Shown piece after piece: positions 1-9,526 of a stretch of 30,949 bases of DNA. How positions within the stretch are numbered: position 1 is the first letter of the stretch; every line of letters starts with the position of its first letter. Both the position numbers and the translations under genes were made by a program. The notes under the pieces were generated by a model. The model was not told where the DNA came from. It saw only the letters and a program-made list of their open reading frames with translations, and made no database searches. Source of the DNA: Chara braunii (lineage: Eukaryota; Streptophyta; Charophyceae; Charales; Characeae); contig BFEA01000781.1 in NCBI GenBank assembly GCA_003427395.1, forward strand, positions 534,405 to 565,353, read 5' to 3'.

Positions 1-87
<87 letters not shown>

Positions 88-215
88 GAAACGTCTGATG
101 GACGGACAGACCGACCGACAACGACAGAGAGACCAACTGACAGGTATCGACCAACAGACCAATCGACCGATCGACCGACCGAGCGTCTGAGAGACAGACA
201 GACAGAGGATTAGTT
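1..215. repeat. Microsatellite: (AG)n, then (AGAC)n and (GACC)n
   Basis: An uninterrupted AG dinucleotide run fills about the first 58 bases. It passes into AGAC tetranucleotides to about 87, then a degenerate GACC/GACA tract up to about 207. The purine strand is the plus strand. The window edge truncates the tract, so its full length is unknown. Confidence 0.95.
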
Positions 216-1140
216 ATGGGTGGTGTGTGGACAGATGGGTGGATGGATTAGGAATGGAAGAGGAATGGTCAGGAGGGAGGGAGTGATGGGGAAATCCCAG
301 CATGTGAACATATGGAAGGGAGGAGGACTGTGGAGCAGCACCAATGTAGATGCAGGATATAGACCACTGAAACTCTGGGTCGAATTGAAGCACTGTTGCT
401 AATTTGAGCTATACAAATTAATGGATGGCTACCTTGATTACTCTCCCTGGTGGCACACTTCATGGCCTGGCCCCTCCAGAAATCCAGCTGCCAACTACCG
501 TCGAATTGCTACGCTTTACTCCCACTTTCAACCCTTAGCGGGTCCAAATCGCAAAGCGAGTTGTCTAGAATGGCAGTCCTTGACTGATGCAGTTAGAACT
601 TCCCTTCATCGAATGGAGACACATCTACACCCACTCTTCGGATCTGTGAATGAACCGTGGCCAGTGTCCAATTGTACCTCTGACCTATCCCCTTTCTTTC
701 AGGTCATCCAACTTTCACCTGAGCAAACGGTCCATGATCGAGGGTGCCCTTGTGGGCTTAGACCTAATCCTGGATTTTGCCTGTCACCAATTGATAGGAC
801 TTCATCCAGAGGTTCCCTGTTCAGTAGCTCCTGCATACCAGTGGTTGGGTATAACCGGGTCCAATCGTGTGTGCCATGGGCTGTGCCTGGACCTGACTGG
901 TGCACTGGTTGGGTGAAGTGCCAATCTTCTGTTCCGGGGTTTGGTCCTGCAGTGTTTCCAGCTCAAGGTTAAGTCAGCAGTATATAGGGCTCTTTGAGTC
1001 TGGACAGGCCTGAAGCAGAGGGATGCCCGTTGCTGTACAACTGGGTCCAGTAGTATCGACACAGAGACCTGAAATACACACATTGATCTGGAAAGAGGAT
1101 GTTGTGATCCAGAAGGATACAAAAAAAAAGAAAAAAAGAC
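216..1140. other. Intergenic stretch, no recognised gene
   Basis: No recognisable gene is seen. An open frame of 183 codons runs from 421 to 972 on the plus strand, but its conceptual product is rich in Pro, Ser, Cys and Trp, shows no domain I know, and is overlapped by other open frames, so I treat it as chance. A TATA-like string (AGTATATAGGGC) sits near 977-988 with nothing convincing downstream. The stretch ends in an A-rich tract (about 1120-1146) that forms the left flank of the U6 retrocopy. Confidence 0.5.
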
Positions 1141-1158
1141 AAAAAAGAAGGATATGTA
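1141..1158. repeat. Left target-site duplication of the U6 retrocopy
   Basis: AAAAAAGAAGGATATGTA at 1141-1158 matches AAAAAAGGAGGATATGTA at 1693-1710 at 17 of 18 positions. The pair brackets a U6-like sequence followed by an A-rich tail, as expected for LINE-type retroposition. Confidence 0.75.
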
Positions 1159-1177
1159 TTTCCTTCGGGACATCCGT

Positions 1178-1209
<32 letters not shown>

Positions 1210-1671
1210 GGCCCCTGGAGAGGCGGTTAATGGAAGGCCCAAAATTCGGCGAATTTTGGCGAAATTTTCACCAAAACTGTCATATTTCCGTGAATTTTTA
1301 CTTTTTTCATATTTCCCTGAATTTTTACTTTTTTCTCAGTTTTTCTTTTTGCCTGTTATATATATGCTTTAGGGTATATCTGTATTCAGTTTCGCCGTAT
1401 TTGAAGCAGTTACAAAAAACTTAGCAAAAACACCAGACTCGAAAATGGCGAACTCCAAAAGCTACTCCGAATAGGGATTTATAGTGCTCTTGAGTTTGAT
1501 TTTTTCTTTTTTTTTTCGCCTGATTGGTTTTTTGATGTTTGTATTATGACCCTGCATAGTTTGTTCGCAAAAGTTTCGACAACATTTCTTGTAGCGACGC
1601 AGCGAAAAACCCCGAATTTTTGGCCTTCCATTAACCGCTAGTGTGCAAGGATGACACCCATAAATGGAGAA
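1159..1671 (+). pseudogene. U6 snRNA retrocopy, interrupted by an insertion
   Basis: The 5' part (1159-1217) matches the conserved U6 spliceosomal RNA: the 5' stem-loop CCTTCGGGACATCCG, the AATTGGAACGATACAGAGAAG segment containing the ACAGAGA box that pairs with 5' splice sites, then the AGC triad and GCATGGCCCCTG. The match breaks at 1217 and resumes at about 1641-1671 with TGTGCAAGGATGACACCCATAAATGGAGAAA, the 3' half of the internal stem-loop and beyond. An A-rich tail (about 1669-1698) follows and 17/18-bp direct repeats flank the unit, so it is a retroposed copy rather than a Pol III gene. No upstream TATA box or plant USE element is visible. About 423 bp of foreign DNA splits it, so it cannot make U6 RNA. 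Confidence 0.85.
1218..1640. mobile_element. MITE-like inverted-repeat element inside U6
   Basis: An AT-rich non-coding block of about 423 bp sits between the two halves of the U6 sequence. Its ends carry a terminal inverted repeat of 27 bp with one mismatch (1223-1249 against 1612-1638), beginning GCGGTTAATGGAAGGCC. Inside is a near-perfect 27-bp tandem duplication (1281-1307 and 1308-1334, 26/27). No transposase is encoded, so it is non-autonomous. The target duplication is not clear: a 2-bp TG (CCCCTG on the left, TGTGCAAGG on the right) is possible, and the outermost few bases pair imperfectly. The superfamily cannot be assigned from these ends alone. Confidence 0.75.
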
Positions 1672-1692
1672 AAGAAGACGAAGAAGAAGAAG

Positions 1693-1710
1693 AAAAAAGG
1701 AGGATATGTA
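1693..1710. repeat. Right target-site duplication of the U6 retrocopy
   Basis: Partner of 1141-1158 with one mismatch in 18 bases. It follows the A/GAA-rich tail of the U6 copy (about 1669-1698) and marks the 3' limit of the retroposed unit. Confidence 0.75.
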
Positions 1711-2905
1711 CTCGGGAAGTCTAGAGTCGCCCATGGGAGACTGGGGGCCTGGAGTAGGAGGAAACTCAAATGTGGTGAAGGATGTCGGGAGGTACATCAA
1801 CGTGATTGACACCGTTTGAAGGACTTGCATTTGGCAGTAATCCATATTACCATCGACATTCTGACAGTTTACACTCTGTCTCTCATCCTATAAGTGATTA
1901 CGCGTCTTTGAGCAGCAGTATTTTGTCCCAGTCTGACAAAGCTTCTCTCGGAAATGGCGATGGCACATTTCTTTGCTATGCTTTTTTTGAGACCGTGTTT
2001 TCCCCTTGTTCAGTCTTTGCCTGACTGTTTTGGTTCCATTTAATGCGCGGTGGAACTTGACTGCCACGAAAGTTTGCTTGCCTTTTTGCACAGGCCTTTT
2101 GTGAAGTTGGTTGTTGGTTTCTGACTCAGGAAGTAAGGGTTTAAACTTTAAACTTTGAATGAACAAGGGTTCAAATGTAAGCCAAGTAAGGGGTTAAAAC
2201 TTTTTAACCACCATTCCCTCTGAGCCTGGTTGCCTGGTGCCGGCAGCCTTTTCCTGCAAGTAGGCTGAGCCCCCAACTATGCTGCAGGGTAGCTTCCACG
2301 TTGGAAGAAATGAGATGGCAAAGGGACTAGTGGTTTAAAATGCTCGCTTTGCTGAGAGAGGAACAAAAACTCTTGTCGTGATCCTTGTGCAGGCTTGCTG
2401 CAGATTGTGTTTGGTTTGCTATTCCTTTTGTAGCATTCAGCAGAGGTAGTCAACACCTGTCCAGGGACACCACAACTTGTCCATCTGCTCGGTTAATCCC
2501 ATGCGACATATCGTGGGGTGGGAAGCTTGTGCGAACCTGTCTGGCAACTCGTAATTGTCTCACGCTAGTTCCTGGTTTGGTGCTAACAGCATGTGAGGCA
2601 GAGATTTGGGGCTACTGGTGTGGACTGCTGCTGTCTGCTGTCAGTAATGCCAAAAGTTTTATTTCTCTACAACAACTTTATCCTGCAATCGCCTTGCTGC
2701 AACCTTGAACATACTTTGCGCACGGTGTTGTTTACAGAACTTGTGACAATCTGTGTCTGACAAGAATGCATTGGAATGGGCATTGTGGCAGGGTGGAACG
2801 GACAGAACGCCGTCTGGGAGACTGGTTCAGCTTCCGCTGGAGTCGAGACAGCTGCAGAAGACAACTGGAGGTTCAGGGTTTGGCGGTGATTCCGAAGAAA
2901 CTGGA
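1711..2905. other. 5' flank of the AP2-like gene; promoter or 5' UTR, possible upstream exon
   Basis: No confident coding sequence is visible. The main open frame is open from 2747 (a TGA lies at 2744-2746), but its first in-frame ATG is at 2906. Two out-of-frame ATGs (2766, 2776) precede it. TTGTTTACAG ending at 2737 resembles a 3' splice acceptor, so part of this stretch may be intron followed by 5' UTR. An AT-rich tract of repeated TTTAAAC-type words lies at about 2138-2210. I cannot place a transcription start. Confidence 0.4.
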
Positions 2906-5900
2906 ATGAGGACAAAGTATAGCAGAAGATTGAAATCCCGAAAGTTCCACAATGGGGTGTTCCAACATGAGCCATCAGACAGTGAGAACCCAGAAGGTTG
3001 GGCCACAATGGAGGACCTGGCAAGGAATCCACCACGCCGTTCTAAAGTGACGAAGCGCGTGGTTGACTGCTCGTCGTCTTCACGCTCGAAATTCGTTGCC
3101 AAACAGAAAGGAGAAACACACGTGCAACCACAGCAGAGTACTGTGAGTGTAATGACCATTTCAGATGACTTAGAGGGCAAGGACTCCAGGCTCAAGCCCA
3201 GGCCCTCTGGAGATGAGGGGTCTCCTCAAGTCACAGGATCTGAGCAGGAGTCGGAGCGAGCCGTGCGCGAGTGGCCAGTGCATGAGGGAGGTGAAGTCCA
3301 GCAAGGATCAAAGAACCACACTGGTAACCAATCAATAAAGCAAGCATCCGCACAACTGGATGCGACTGGTCTCCAAAGTGGCGATCAAGCTGCTTTAGTA
3401 AGTGTGCCAAGACCATCTGGAGACGAAAGGTCTCTTCAGACTTGGTCTGCACATTGTCCGCCTGACTCTGAAGAACGAGGAAGTCAGCTATATGCGCCAA
3501 GGAGACCTGCATCCTCACAAACCCGGGAGCTGGCCAACGGTGAGGGTGTTGGGGAGCAGCAAGGAACTGAAAAGTCGATTTCACTGAACGAAAGTCGAGC
3601 CAGTCGCAAGCAACTTGGGGCTAAAGACGATGCTGAATTAATCCCATTGGACATAAAGAAAGAACCCGAATGTTCCCCTGTAACTCCTACAGTTGGCCCT
3701 GCAAGCCATTCTGGAAGTGGTGTCATGTGTGGGGCTGGGGATACTGTCAGAGATTGGGGTCTGGTGGAGGACCAGACAAGGGTATGTAAGACTGGAGAGC
3801 GGCCGTGGACAGGGATCGCATCGAGAGAGTTCAGAACTGAAGGCAGAGGTTCTCTCTGCAGTCATTCTGTGGATACGAGCTCGTACACTGCAGGTCTGGA
3901 TAAGGTATCAGGCAAAGGTAACGAGAAGTTGATCGACGATGTGCTCCAGAGGTCTTCCCGAGGCCACCATCACGACGAGCATGGTAAGGAAGATGTAACT
4001 GAAGCCACATCAGGGGCACTGAGGGGAGCGATGGAAATCAATGCTGCTGAAACGCTTGGTAAAGATACTGCCTTTAGACAGGGAAGTTCCCGACAGGAAT
4101 TCCTTGAAAAAGAACAGACGCAAATCCACGTTGAAGAGGACTTCTGCGTGACGAGCAGTGTCGCCCGCGCAAGGGCACGGGATGAGGATGATGACTGTCT
4201 CACTGCAGTGGATTTCAATGTGTTTCAGAAGACGACTGAACATGGAGCTAATGGCATACATAACGAAAAGCTCTCTGGGCCAATAGCTCACATCCGCAGG
4301 GAAATCAGGCCCTCAAGGAAGGGCCTTTCAGTTGGGGCAGCTGGAATTGGCGGTACAAAGAGGAGCCGTCAAGTTGTTGCAGGAAGGGATGGGAACACAT
4401 CAGCAGGCATGCTGGAAAAAGATGAATACTTCCAGAAAGGGGGTGATGCGGTTGTGAGCGCAGGAGTTGCAAAGGTAAACAGGAACCATGGGCCATCCGC
4501 TCGGATGGGAAGAGGTTCGTCTAGCCGAAGAGAGAAGGGGTACTCTTCGCCGAAACCACCTGGGAGAAGATACAGACGAAAACACTTTTTCAGCCGGTTT
4601 TGGCTTGCTTCAGAACAGCGAGAGCTGTGCTTGGGGCCATTTGTCAATCAGGCGGCTGCACAACATGCGTTCGAGGCACTCTCCAAGTGCGCTGGCTTTA
4701 TTGGCTCTGATAGCATTGAAAACATGTCGGAACGCCGATGTGGTGTTTTCTACCGCCTTTTCGATGGAGGAACTACATACGTTGGTTCAGAAAAGGTAGT
4801 AGTTCCGGAAGAGGAAAAGGTGGTGGTGGATGGGAGGCGTGTGGCCCATAACAATACCCCCGCAGAGCTGCTGAATGGTGGCGAGGCAGTCGAGCACATG
4901 AAGGGGGATGACATTTCAAAGCTTACTCGGTGGGAAAGGATCCTCCAAGTGACAGAAAAAGCCGCAAATTCACCATCTTCAAATGGCGACAGGATGGAAC
5001 GGGACAAGGTTGTCCCCTCTAGCTTGGACCTCAATGTCCCAAGCCTCGAAATGACAGCCAACGCACGTTGTGATGGATTTGAAGAGAAACAGGACTGGAA
5101 CGCTGCCCATGGGAAGCATCAGGCAAGTACCGAAGGCAGGACTAGTGCAGCATTGAGAGGTGCTGAGGTGCAGACAGAGGCAGTGGCAGGAAGACGGTCC
5201 AGCGGGATGGAGTTAGCAGCGAGCACCATGGGGGATAAGCTCCATATTAATGATGGGCTTTCCAGTAATGATGTCTTGACTGGTGAGTATCCAGCGAATA
5301 CCTCCCAGATCAGGAGGTTTCAGGTCAAGGAGCGGAGGAAGGGGGAAGCTATGTGTCAAACAAGACTTGCAGAAACGCAGGGGGCAACCAGAGACTCGGA
5401 GCAGGTACAGGCTAGTGATGGGGTCGACACCCTATTGTTTGCCGGCAGGGAGCAAGCCGTTAGCATTGAAAAGACAGGCGGGGTGCTGGCGGAGATGGAT
5501 GGCAACCTGGTGGAGGCAGGGAATGAGGGAGAAGGAGGCCACCCAAGAGGTGCAGAGGAACTTGATGATGATAGAAGATGCACTAGGAAAAGGCACCAAG
5601 GTTCTTCGGGGGGGAATGCTGAGAAGTACAGTGTTCCAGAGGACCAGCTAGTGTGGAAAGTATGCTCAGGAAGGAAGAGGTTTGCGCATGTGATTTCCTA
5701 CAGAGGAGTGTATATGCACAAAGATGGTTGGTTTTACTACCGGAGTAGAGTCCACGGGGGGTCCCGTATCCGCTACGGGCGGTACTCGACCGCAGAGGAG
5801 GCGGCACATGGTTACGATGAGCATGTGAAAAAGTTTCATGGAAAGAGTGTGCTGAATTTCCCAGAGGGTAAGAAGAGATCAATGAATGCAAGGAGCCCAG

Positions 5901-8900
5901 GGCCCAAGCATGCGAAGGACTGGCAGGTGGAAGGGGCCATGATTACAGGGCGAATAGGAAAGCCACTGGGAAAGCCAATGGTTGGGGCCGGAGAGGAAGG
6001 ACCCAGTCTGTCAAGGCTATCAAGCAGAAGGGGCAAGGGAATGCGGAAGCACGTGGACGAGCTTGAAGAGGAGGTTGGCCTGGCAGCATCTGCAATGAAT
6101 GCCAAAGAAGTTGGGCGGAGAAAGAAGTGGAGGGGAGCAGGTGTTCATGCAGTGAAAGGCGGGATGGACAGAGGGAGCCCTAGTCTGGATGTTTATCCTG
6201 AAGTTTCGATATCGGCTGAAGCAGTGCGAAGAGCGATTGCAAAAGGAGGGAAAGAGGGCCAAGGGGCTGATGAAGCACTGAACAAGTTGCTTAGGTCGTT
6301 ACTTACGGAGGTGGCTCTGAAGGATGGTAGGAGGGTTGTAGGAAAGGATAACGGGAGCATGGAAGTGGATGGTGGTGGTACAATGCTAAGCGGCGATGGA
6401 CTTACTGCAGGTGACAGGTCAGACCTGCTGAGGCAACGTGAAGGCCTACTGCTCCAGAAAGCAGGTGCGCTTGGAAAAGAGAAGGCAGTACCGGGCACTG
6501 AGTTACAGCCAGTGCTTTTGGGATGTGCTGGAGAAAAGAAGGCGGGAGAAAAACCACGGCGTGGTGGCCGGAGGAAGTTCAAGGGTTGGGGACGAAAAGG
6601 CAAGAGGTGTGGACCAAAGAAGAAAGCCTCAGATCTGCAGGGTTCAGACGATTTGGCAGAGGTATCTGGACATATGGAAAGCACTTCAAAGGTAGTGCAG
6701 AGGTTGGAGCATTATGGAGAGAACATGACCAGACATGCATCACCGAACTCCCCACGGGAAGAAGCAGCTCTTCGAGCAACTGCAAATGCCAACAACGTCC
6801 AAATGGTGGCTGAAGCAGCTGCGGCACGGACTAACCATGATAACCAGGCAACAGCGGAGGGGCCTGTGCCTGCTGCTGCGACACAGGATGCTTATCAACG
6901 GCAGGAATTGCAGGATGAGGGTCAGGCAGCAGCAGCACTTCTTCAAGCTGGGGGGAGATCGGTGTATGATGATGATCAACGAGTAAAAAGGAGGTGTGCG
7001 CGTGCTCGTTTTACGTCAAATATTCCTTGTGTGTGGGACACTCCTGTTCGGAAGGACTTTTTCAATCCATTCAAGGGATGCACTCCCGGTGGAATGCCTC
7101 CAGGCAGCGGATGCACGCTTGACCGGGTCGGCAGCCCATTGATAGGAGAGTCATCAATCATTCAGAGGATAATCGATGACGAATGCAGAGGTGTTCCTGC
7201 ACTGGGAGGGGAAGGCTCGACGGTGCCAAGGGCACCTCCTTGTCAGATGGGCCTGTCTGAAGCAGGGGGTCGTTTCTCGCAGGAGAAAACTGAGGGTGGC
7301 GATGGCATGTTCTCCCCCCAAACCCCTTGGTTTTCAAATCCAGTGTTTCCGAAATCGTCGTTTCCATCCCACTCTGATAAGTCGTCTCCTATGCATGCCT
7401 CGGATGGAATGGAAAATCGTGACACCATACCCTGGCCACGCCACCACAGTTCAAGCTTGACAGAGGTAGCAGCCAACCCCCTCTTGGATCCTGATACAGC
7501 TGCTGCTGGACCAGGCACCCCCTCGCCACCTGTTGAGACAGTTGTGCAGGTTGACAGTGCTTCCGATAGCATGGTGACAAGTCGGGTGGACTGCGCTTTG
7601 GCTCAAGGATCTGATGTGGGTGTGCGGGCTTTGCAGTCACAGCCGTTTATCCCCCGGATGTTTCAGCAAATGTCCTCGGACGTGCCCAGAAGAATCACCA
7701 GCGATATGTCCAGGATGGGTGAAAGGGGTAGAGCAGGCGAACTCACAGAAGGAACTACAGATGACAACATGAGAAGAGGCTCAGAAGAGATGTGGAATGT
7801 GAACATTTACTATGATGGGATAAAGAAGCATAGTACTGGCTGGTTTAATGATTACTCAAATGCGTTGGACGCGAGGGATGCAATGATTGACAGGATTCGG
7901 AAGATGGGTGACGAAGAGCTGGGAACAGCTGTGCAGGGCAGCCCTGCAACAGCTTCAGGCAGTAAAAATGAAGCTAAGGGGGCCGAAAGATCTGGCGAAA
8001 TGACTAACCATCAAACTATTGAGTGGGAATTAGTCGATTCAGCTGGCAACATAGTATGTTGTGGAAGCGAGGAGCTGGAGTGGAAAGAGAAACCGACCCT
8101 TCCATTCGAGAACGGGAGTGATAGAAAAGCACCTGAGGGCATTCAGCGAGGTCGTGCAGAGGTTGGAGAAGAGATACCAGGAAAGCAGAAACAGGAAATG
8201 GTTGTGGGGAGGGATGACCTGTTGGGGAATCCGGTAGAAGTGGCGAGGGAAGCAGGACCAGAGGACCAAGAAGTGCAAGAGGGGACGGCACTTGGAGAAA
8301 GGATGGAGGGGAAAAGGATGGAGGTTGGAGGAGGAGGTAATCAAGAAGTGGGGCAACTTGAACGACAGGAACGATGGGAGGACGGCAGGGAAGGCGTGGT
8401 GGAGGGAGGAGAAGTGAATGAGAGATACAGGACTGTGGAGGGAGAGCCTCTCAAGAAGCAAGGAATGCATGGTGGAGGGGCAGAGATGCAACCGCAGCCT
8501 TTGGACGAGGTAAGACATGGAGAAAGGGTAGAGAAATGGAAGGGGATAGAGAGGGCAGGGGAAGAGGCGAGGGACGGTAAGCAATGTGAAGAGAGGAACT
8601 GCGCTGGGAAGGTAGAAAGGCAAACAGAGGGAGATGCGCAGTGCCCACAGGATTCTGGGAGAATGCAGAGGAGGAAAGGAGTTGATCCCGTGGACAGGCA
8701 AGCACAGAGTGAGAAAACAGAGGCGGGTGAAGAGGAGTTCAAGGGGGCGAAAAGTGATGGACGGGGAGAAAGAGTAGTACTCGATGGGGAACGAGAGGAG
8801 AAAATCCAGGAACGAATCGAGGGAAGAAAGTTGGCACGAGGAGATGGCAAAGAAGATGCTGACAGACGTCCAGAAAATGATGCAGAGGTCAGAACGGAAG

Positions 8901-9526
8901 GATTGAGAGGCGGGCAGGAGGGTAATGAACCTTCATGGAAGGGGATTGCCGGTCGGAACGATGGCTGGCTGAGGAGAAAAGATGGTGGACAAGGACAGGA
9001 CGAGGGGTGTGATGCCGTGGCCCTTCAAGACAGCAGAGGTCATTTTGGATTAGTCGAGGCTACTCAGGATGGATGGCGGATGAGAGACGGACGGATGCAC
9101 GAGGATATGGGCGGTCTGGAGGGGCTTCAAGACCGGGGAGGCAGTCTTATACCCCCTGCTGATGCGAGCAAAGGATGGCTGAGGAAAGACGGGCAAAGGA
9201 ATGAGCAAATGAGTCATCTGGAGGGGATTCAAAGCAGCCTTTCCAATCTCAGACCAGCTGGTTGTTATCAGTATCCAGAGGTGTGCCCAGATGCTGGCCT
9301 TGGTGAAGATCAAAGAGGCCAAATTGATGTGAAGCCTGGTTTGAATAGAGGAAAATGCTCAGATCACAATCTTCCGTCCATGTTGGTTGATTCAGTTGGG
9401 TCATGTTTAGTGCCTGACGAGGGCCGGACTCGGCAAGGGAACCGTGATGACAGCCTACTTCCTCTCACAGAGAAGGGTGGAAGGAGAAAAGGCCATATTC
9501 CTGCAAAGCATCGCAGGGCTCTCTGA
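2906..9526 (+). CDS. Giant AP2/ERF-domain protein with two extra degenerate AP2-like segments
   Basis: Likely a nuclear DNA-binding transcriptional regulator. The start is the first in-frame ATG (2906); the frame is open from 2747 and ends at TGA 9524-9526, giving about 2206 residues in one exon. That is several times the usual size of AP2/ERF proteins. Residue numbers here count from that Met. The clear AP2 domain is at about 930-989: YRGV at 932, WFYY, a TAEEAAHGYDE helix replacing the RAYD element, and LNFPE at 983-987. A degenerate AP2-like segment lies at about 557-632 (FWLASE then LGPFVNQAAAQHAFEAL), and a third at about 1630-1671 (WNVNIYYDG, GWF, ALDARDAMIDRI). DLNVP at 708-712 fits the DLNxP EAR repressor motif. 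A strongly basic cluster at about 1216-1240 is a probable nuclear localisation signal. The remainder is low-complexity and charged, with a ~70-residue internal duplication (RPSGDE at 99 and 169) and three ~35-residue C-terminal repeats starting near 2019, 2055 and 2090. An upstream exon could move the true start. Confidence 0.8.
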   Translation: MRTKYSRRLKSRKFHNGVFQHEPSDSENPEGWATMEDLARNPPRRSKVTKRVVDCSSSSRSKFVAKQKGETHVQPQQSTVSVMTISDDLEGKDSRLKPRPSGDEGSPQVTGSEQESERAVREWPVHEGGEVQQGSKNHTGNQSIKQASAQLDATGLQSGDQAALVSVPRPSGDERSLQTWSAHCPPDSEERGSQLYAPRRPASSQTRELANGEGVGEQQGTEKSISLNESRASRKQLGAKDDAELIPLDIKKEPECSPVTPTVGPASHSGSGVMCGAGDTVRDWGLVEDQTRVCKTGERPWTGIASREFRTEGRGSLCSHSVDTSSYTAGLDKVSGKGNEKLIDDVLQRSSRGHHHDEHGKEDVTEATSGALRGAMEINAAETLGKDTAFRQGSSRQEFLEKEQTQIHVEEDFCVTSSVARARARDEDDDCLTAVDFNVFQKTTEHGANGIHNEKLSGPIAHIRREIRPSRKGLSVGAAGIGGTKRSRQVVAGRDGNTSAGMLEKDEYFQKGGDAVVSAGVAKVNRNHGPSARMGRGSSSRREKGYSSPKPPGRRYRRKHFFSRFWLASEQRELCLGPFVNQAAAQHAFEALSKCAGFIGSDSIENMSERRCGVFYRLFDGGTTYVGSEKVVVPEEEKVVVDGRRVAHNNTPAELLNGGEAVEHMKGDDISKLTRWERILQVTEKAANSPSSNGDRMERDKVVPSSLDLNVPSLEMTANARCDGFEEKQDWNAAHGKHQASTEGRTSAALRGAEVQTEAVAGRRSSGMELAASTMGDKLHINDGLSSNDVLTGEYPANTSQIRRFQVKERRKGEAMCQTRLAETQGATRDSEQVQASDGVDTLLFAGREQAVSIEKTGGVLAEMDGNLVEAGNEGEGGHPRGAEELDDDRRCTRKRHQGSSGGNAEKYSVPEDQLVWKVCSGRKRFAHVISYRGVYMHKDGWFYYRSRVHGGSRIRYGRYSTAEEAAHGYDEHVKKFHGKSVLNFPEGKKRSMNARSPGPKHAKDWQVEGAMITGRIGKPLGKPMVGAGEEGPSLSRLSSRRGKGMRKHVDELEEEVGLAASAMNAKEVGRRKKWRGAGVHAVKGGMDRGSPSLDVYPEVSISAEAVRRAIAKGGKEGQGADEALNKLLRSLLTEVALKDGRRVVGKDNGSMEVDGGGTMLSGDGLTAGDRSDLLRQREGLLLQKAGALGKEKAVPGTELQPVLLGCAGEKKAGEKPRRGGRRKFKGWGRKGKRCGPKKKASDLQGSDDLAEVSGHMESTSKVVQRLEHYGENMTRHASPNSPREEAALRATANANNVQMVAEAAAARTNHDNQATAEGPVPAAATQDAYQRQELQDEGQAAAALLQAGGRSVYDDDQRVKRRCARARFTSNIPCVWDTPVRKDFFNPFKGCTPGGMPPGSGCTLDRVGSPLIGESSIIQRIIDDECRGVPALGGEGSTVPRAPPCQMGLSEAGGRFSQEKTEGGDGMFSPQTPWFSNPVFPKSSFPSHSDKSSPMHASDGMENRDTIPWPRHHSSSLTEVAANPLLDPDTAAAGPGTPSPPVETVVQVDSASDSMVTSRVDCALAQGSDVGVRALQSQPFIPRMFQQMSSDVPRRITSDMSRMGERGRAGELTEGTTDDNMRRGSEEMWNVNIYYDGIKKHSTGWFNDYSNALDARDAMIDRIRKMGDEELGTAVQGSPATASGSKNEAKGAERSGEMTNHQTIEWELVDSAGNIVCCGSEELEWKEKPTLPFENGSDRKAPEGIQRGRAEVGEEIPGKQKQEMVVGRDDLLGNPVEVAREAGPEDQEVQEGTALGERMEGKRMEVGGGGNQEVGQLERQERWEDGREGVVEGGEVNERYRTVEGEPLKKQGMHGGGAEMQPQPLDEVRHGERVEKWKGIERAGEEARDGKQCEERNCAGKVERQTEGDAQCPQDSGRMQRRKGVDPVDRQAQSEKTEAGEEEFKGAKSDGRGERVVLDGEREEKIQERIEGRKLARGDGKEDADRRPENDAEVRTEGLRGGQEGNEPSWKGIAGRNDGWLRRKDGGQGQDEGCDAVALQDSRGHFGLVEATQDGWRMRDGRMHEDMGGLEGLQDRGGSLIPPADASKGWLRKDGQRNEQMSHLEGIQSSLSNLRPAGCYQYPEVCPDAGLGEDQRGQIDVKPGLNRGKCSDHNLPSMLVDSVGSCLVPDEGRTRQGNRDDSLLPLTEKGGRRKGHIPAKHRRAL

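Noticed and set aside
421-972. 183-codon plus-strand open frame
   Set aside because: No recognisable domain, odd Cys/Trp/Pro composition, overlapping alternatives; the length is possible by chance in DNA of this base content.
8039-8850. Open frames of 169-220 codons on the minus strand opposite the AP2-like gene
   Set aside because: They are antisense shadows of the purine-rich, Glu/Arg/Gly-coding tail, giving Pro/Ser/Leu-rich translations with no domain.
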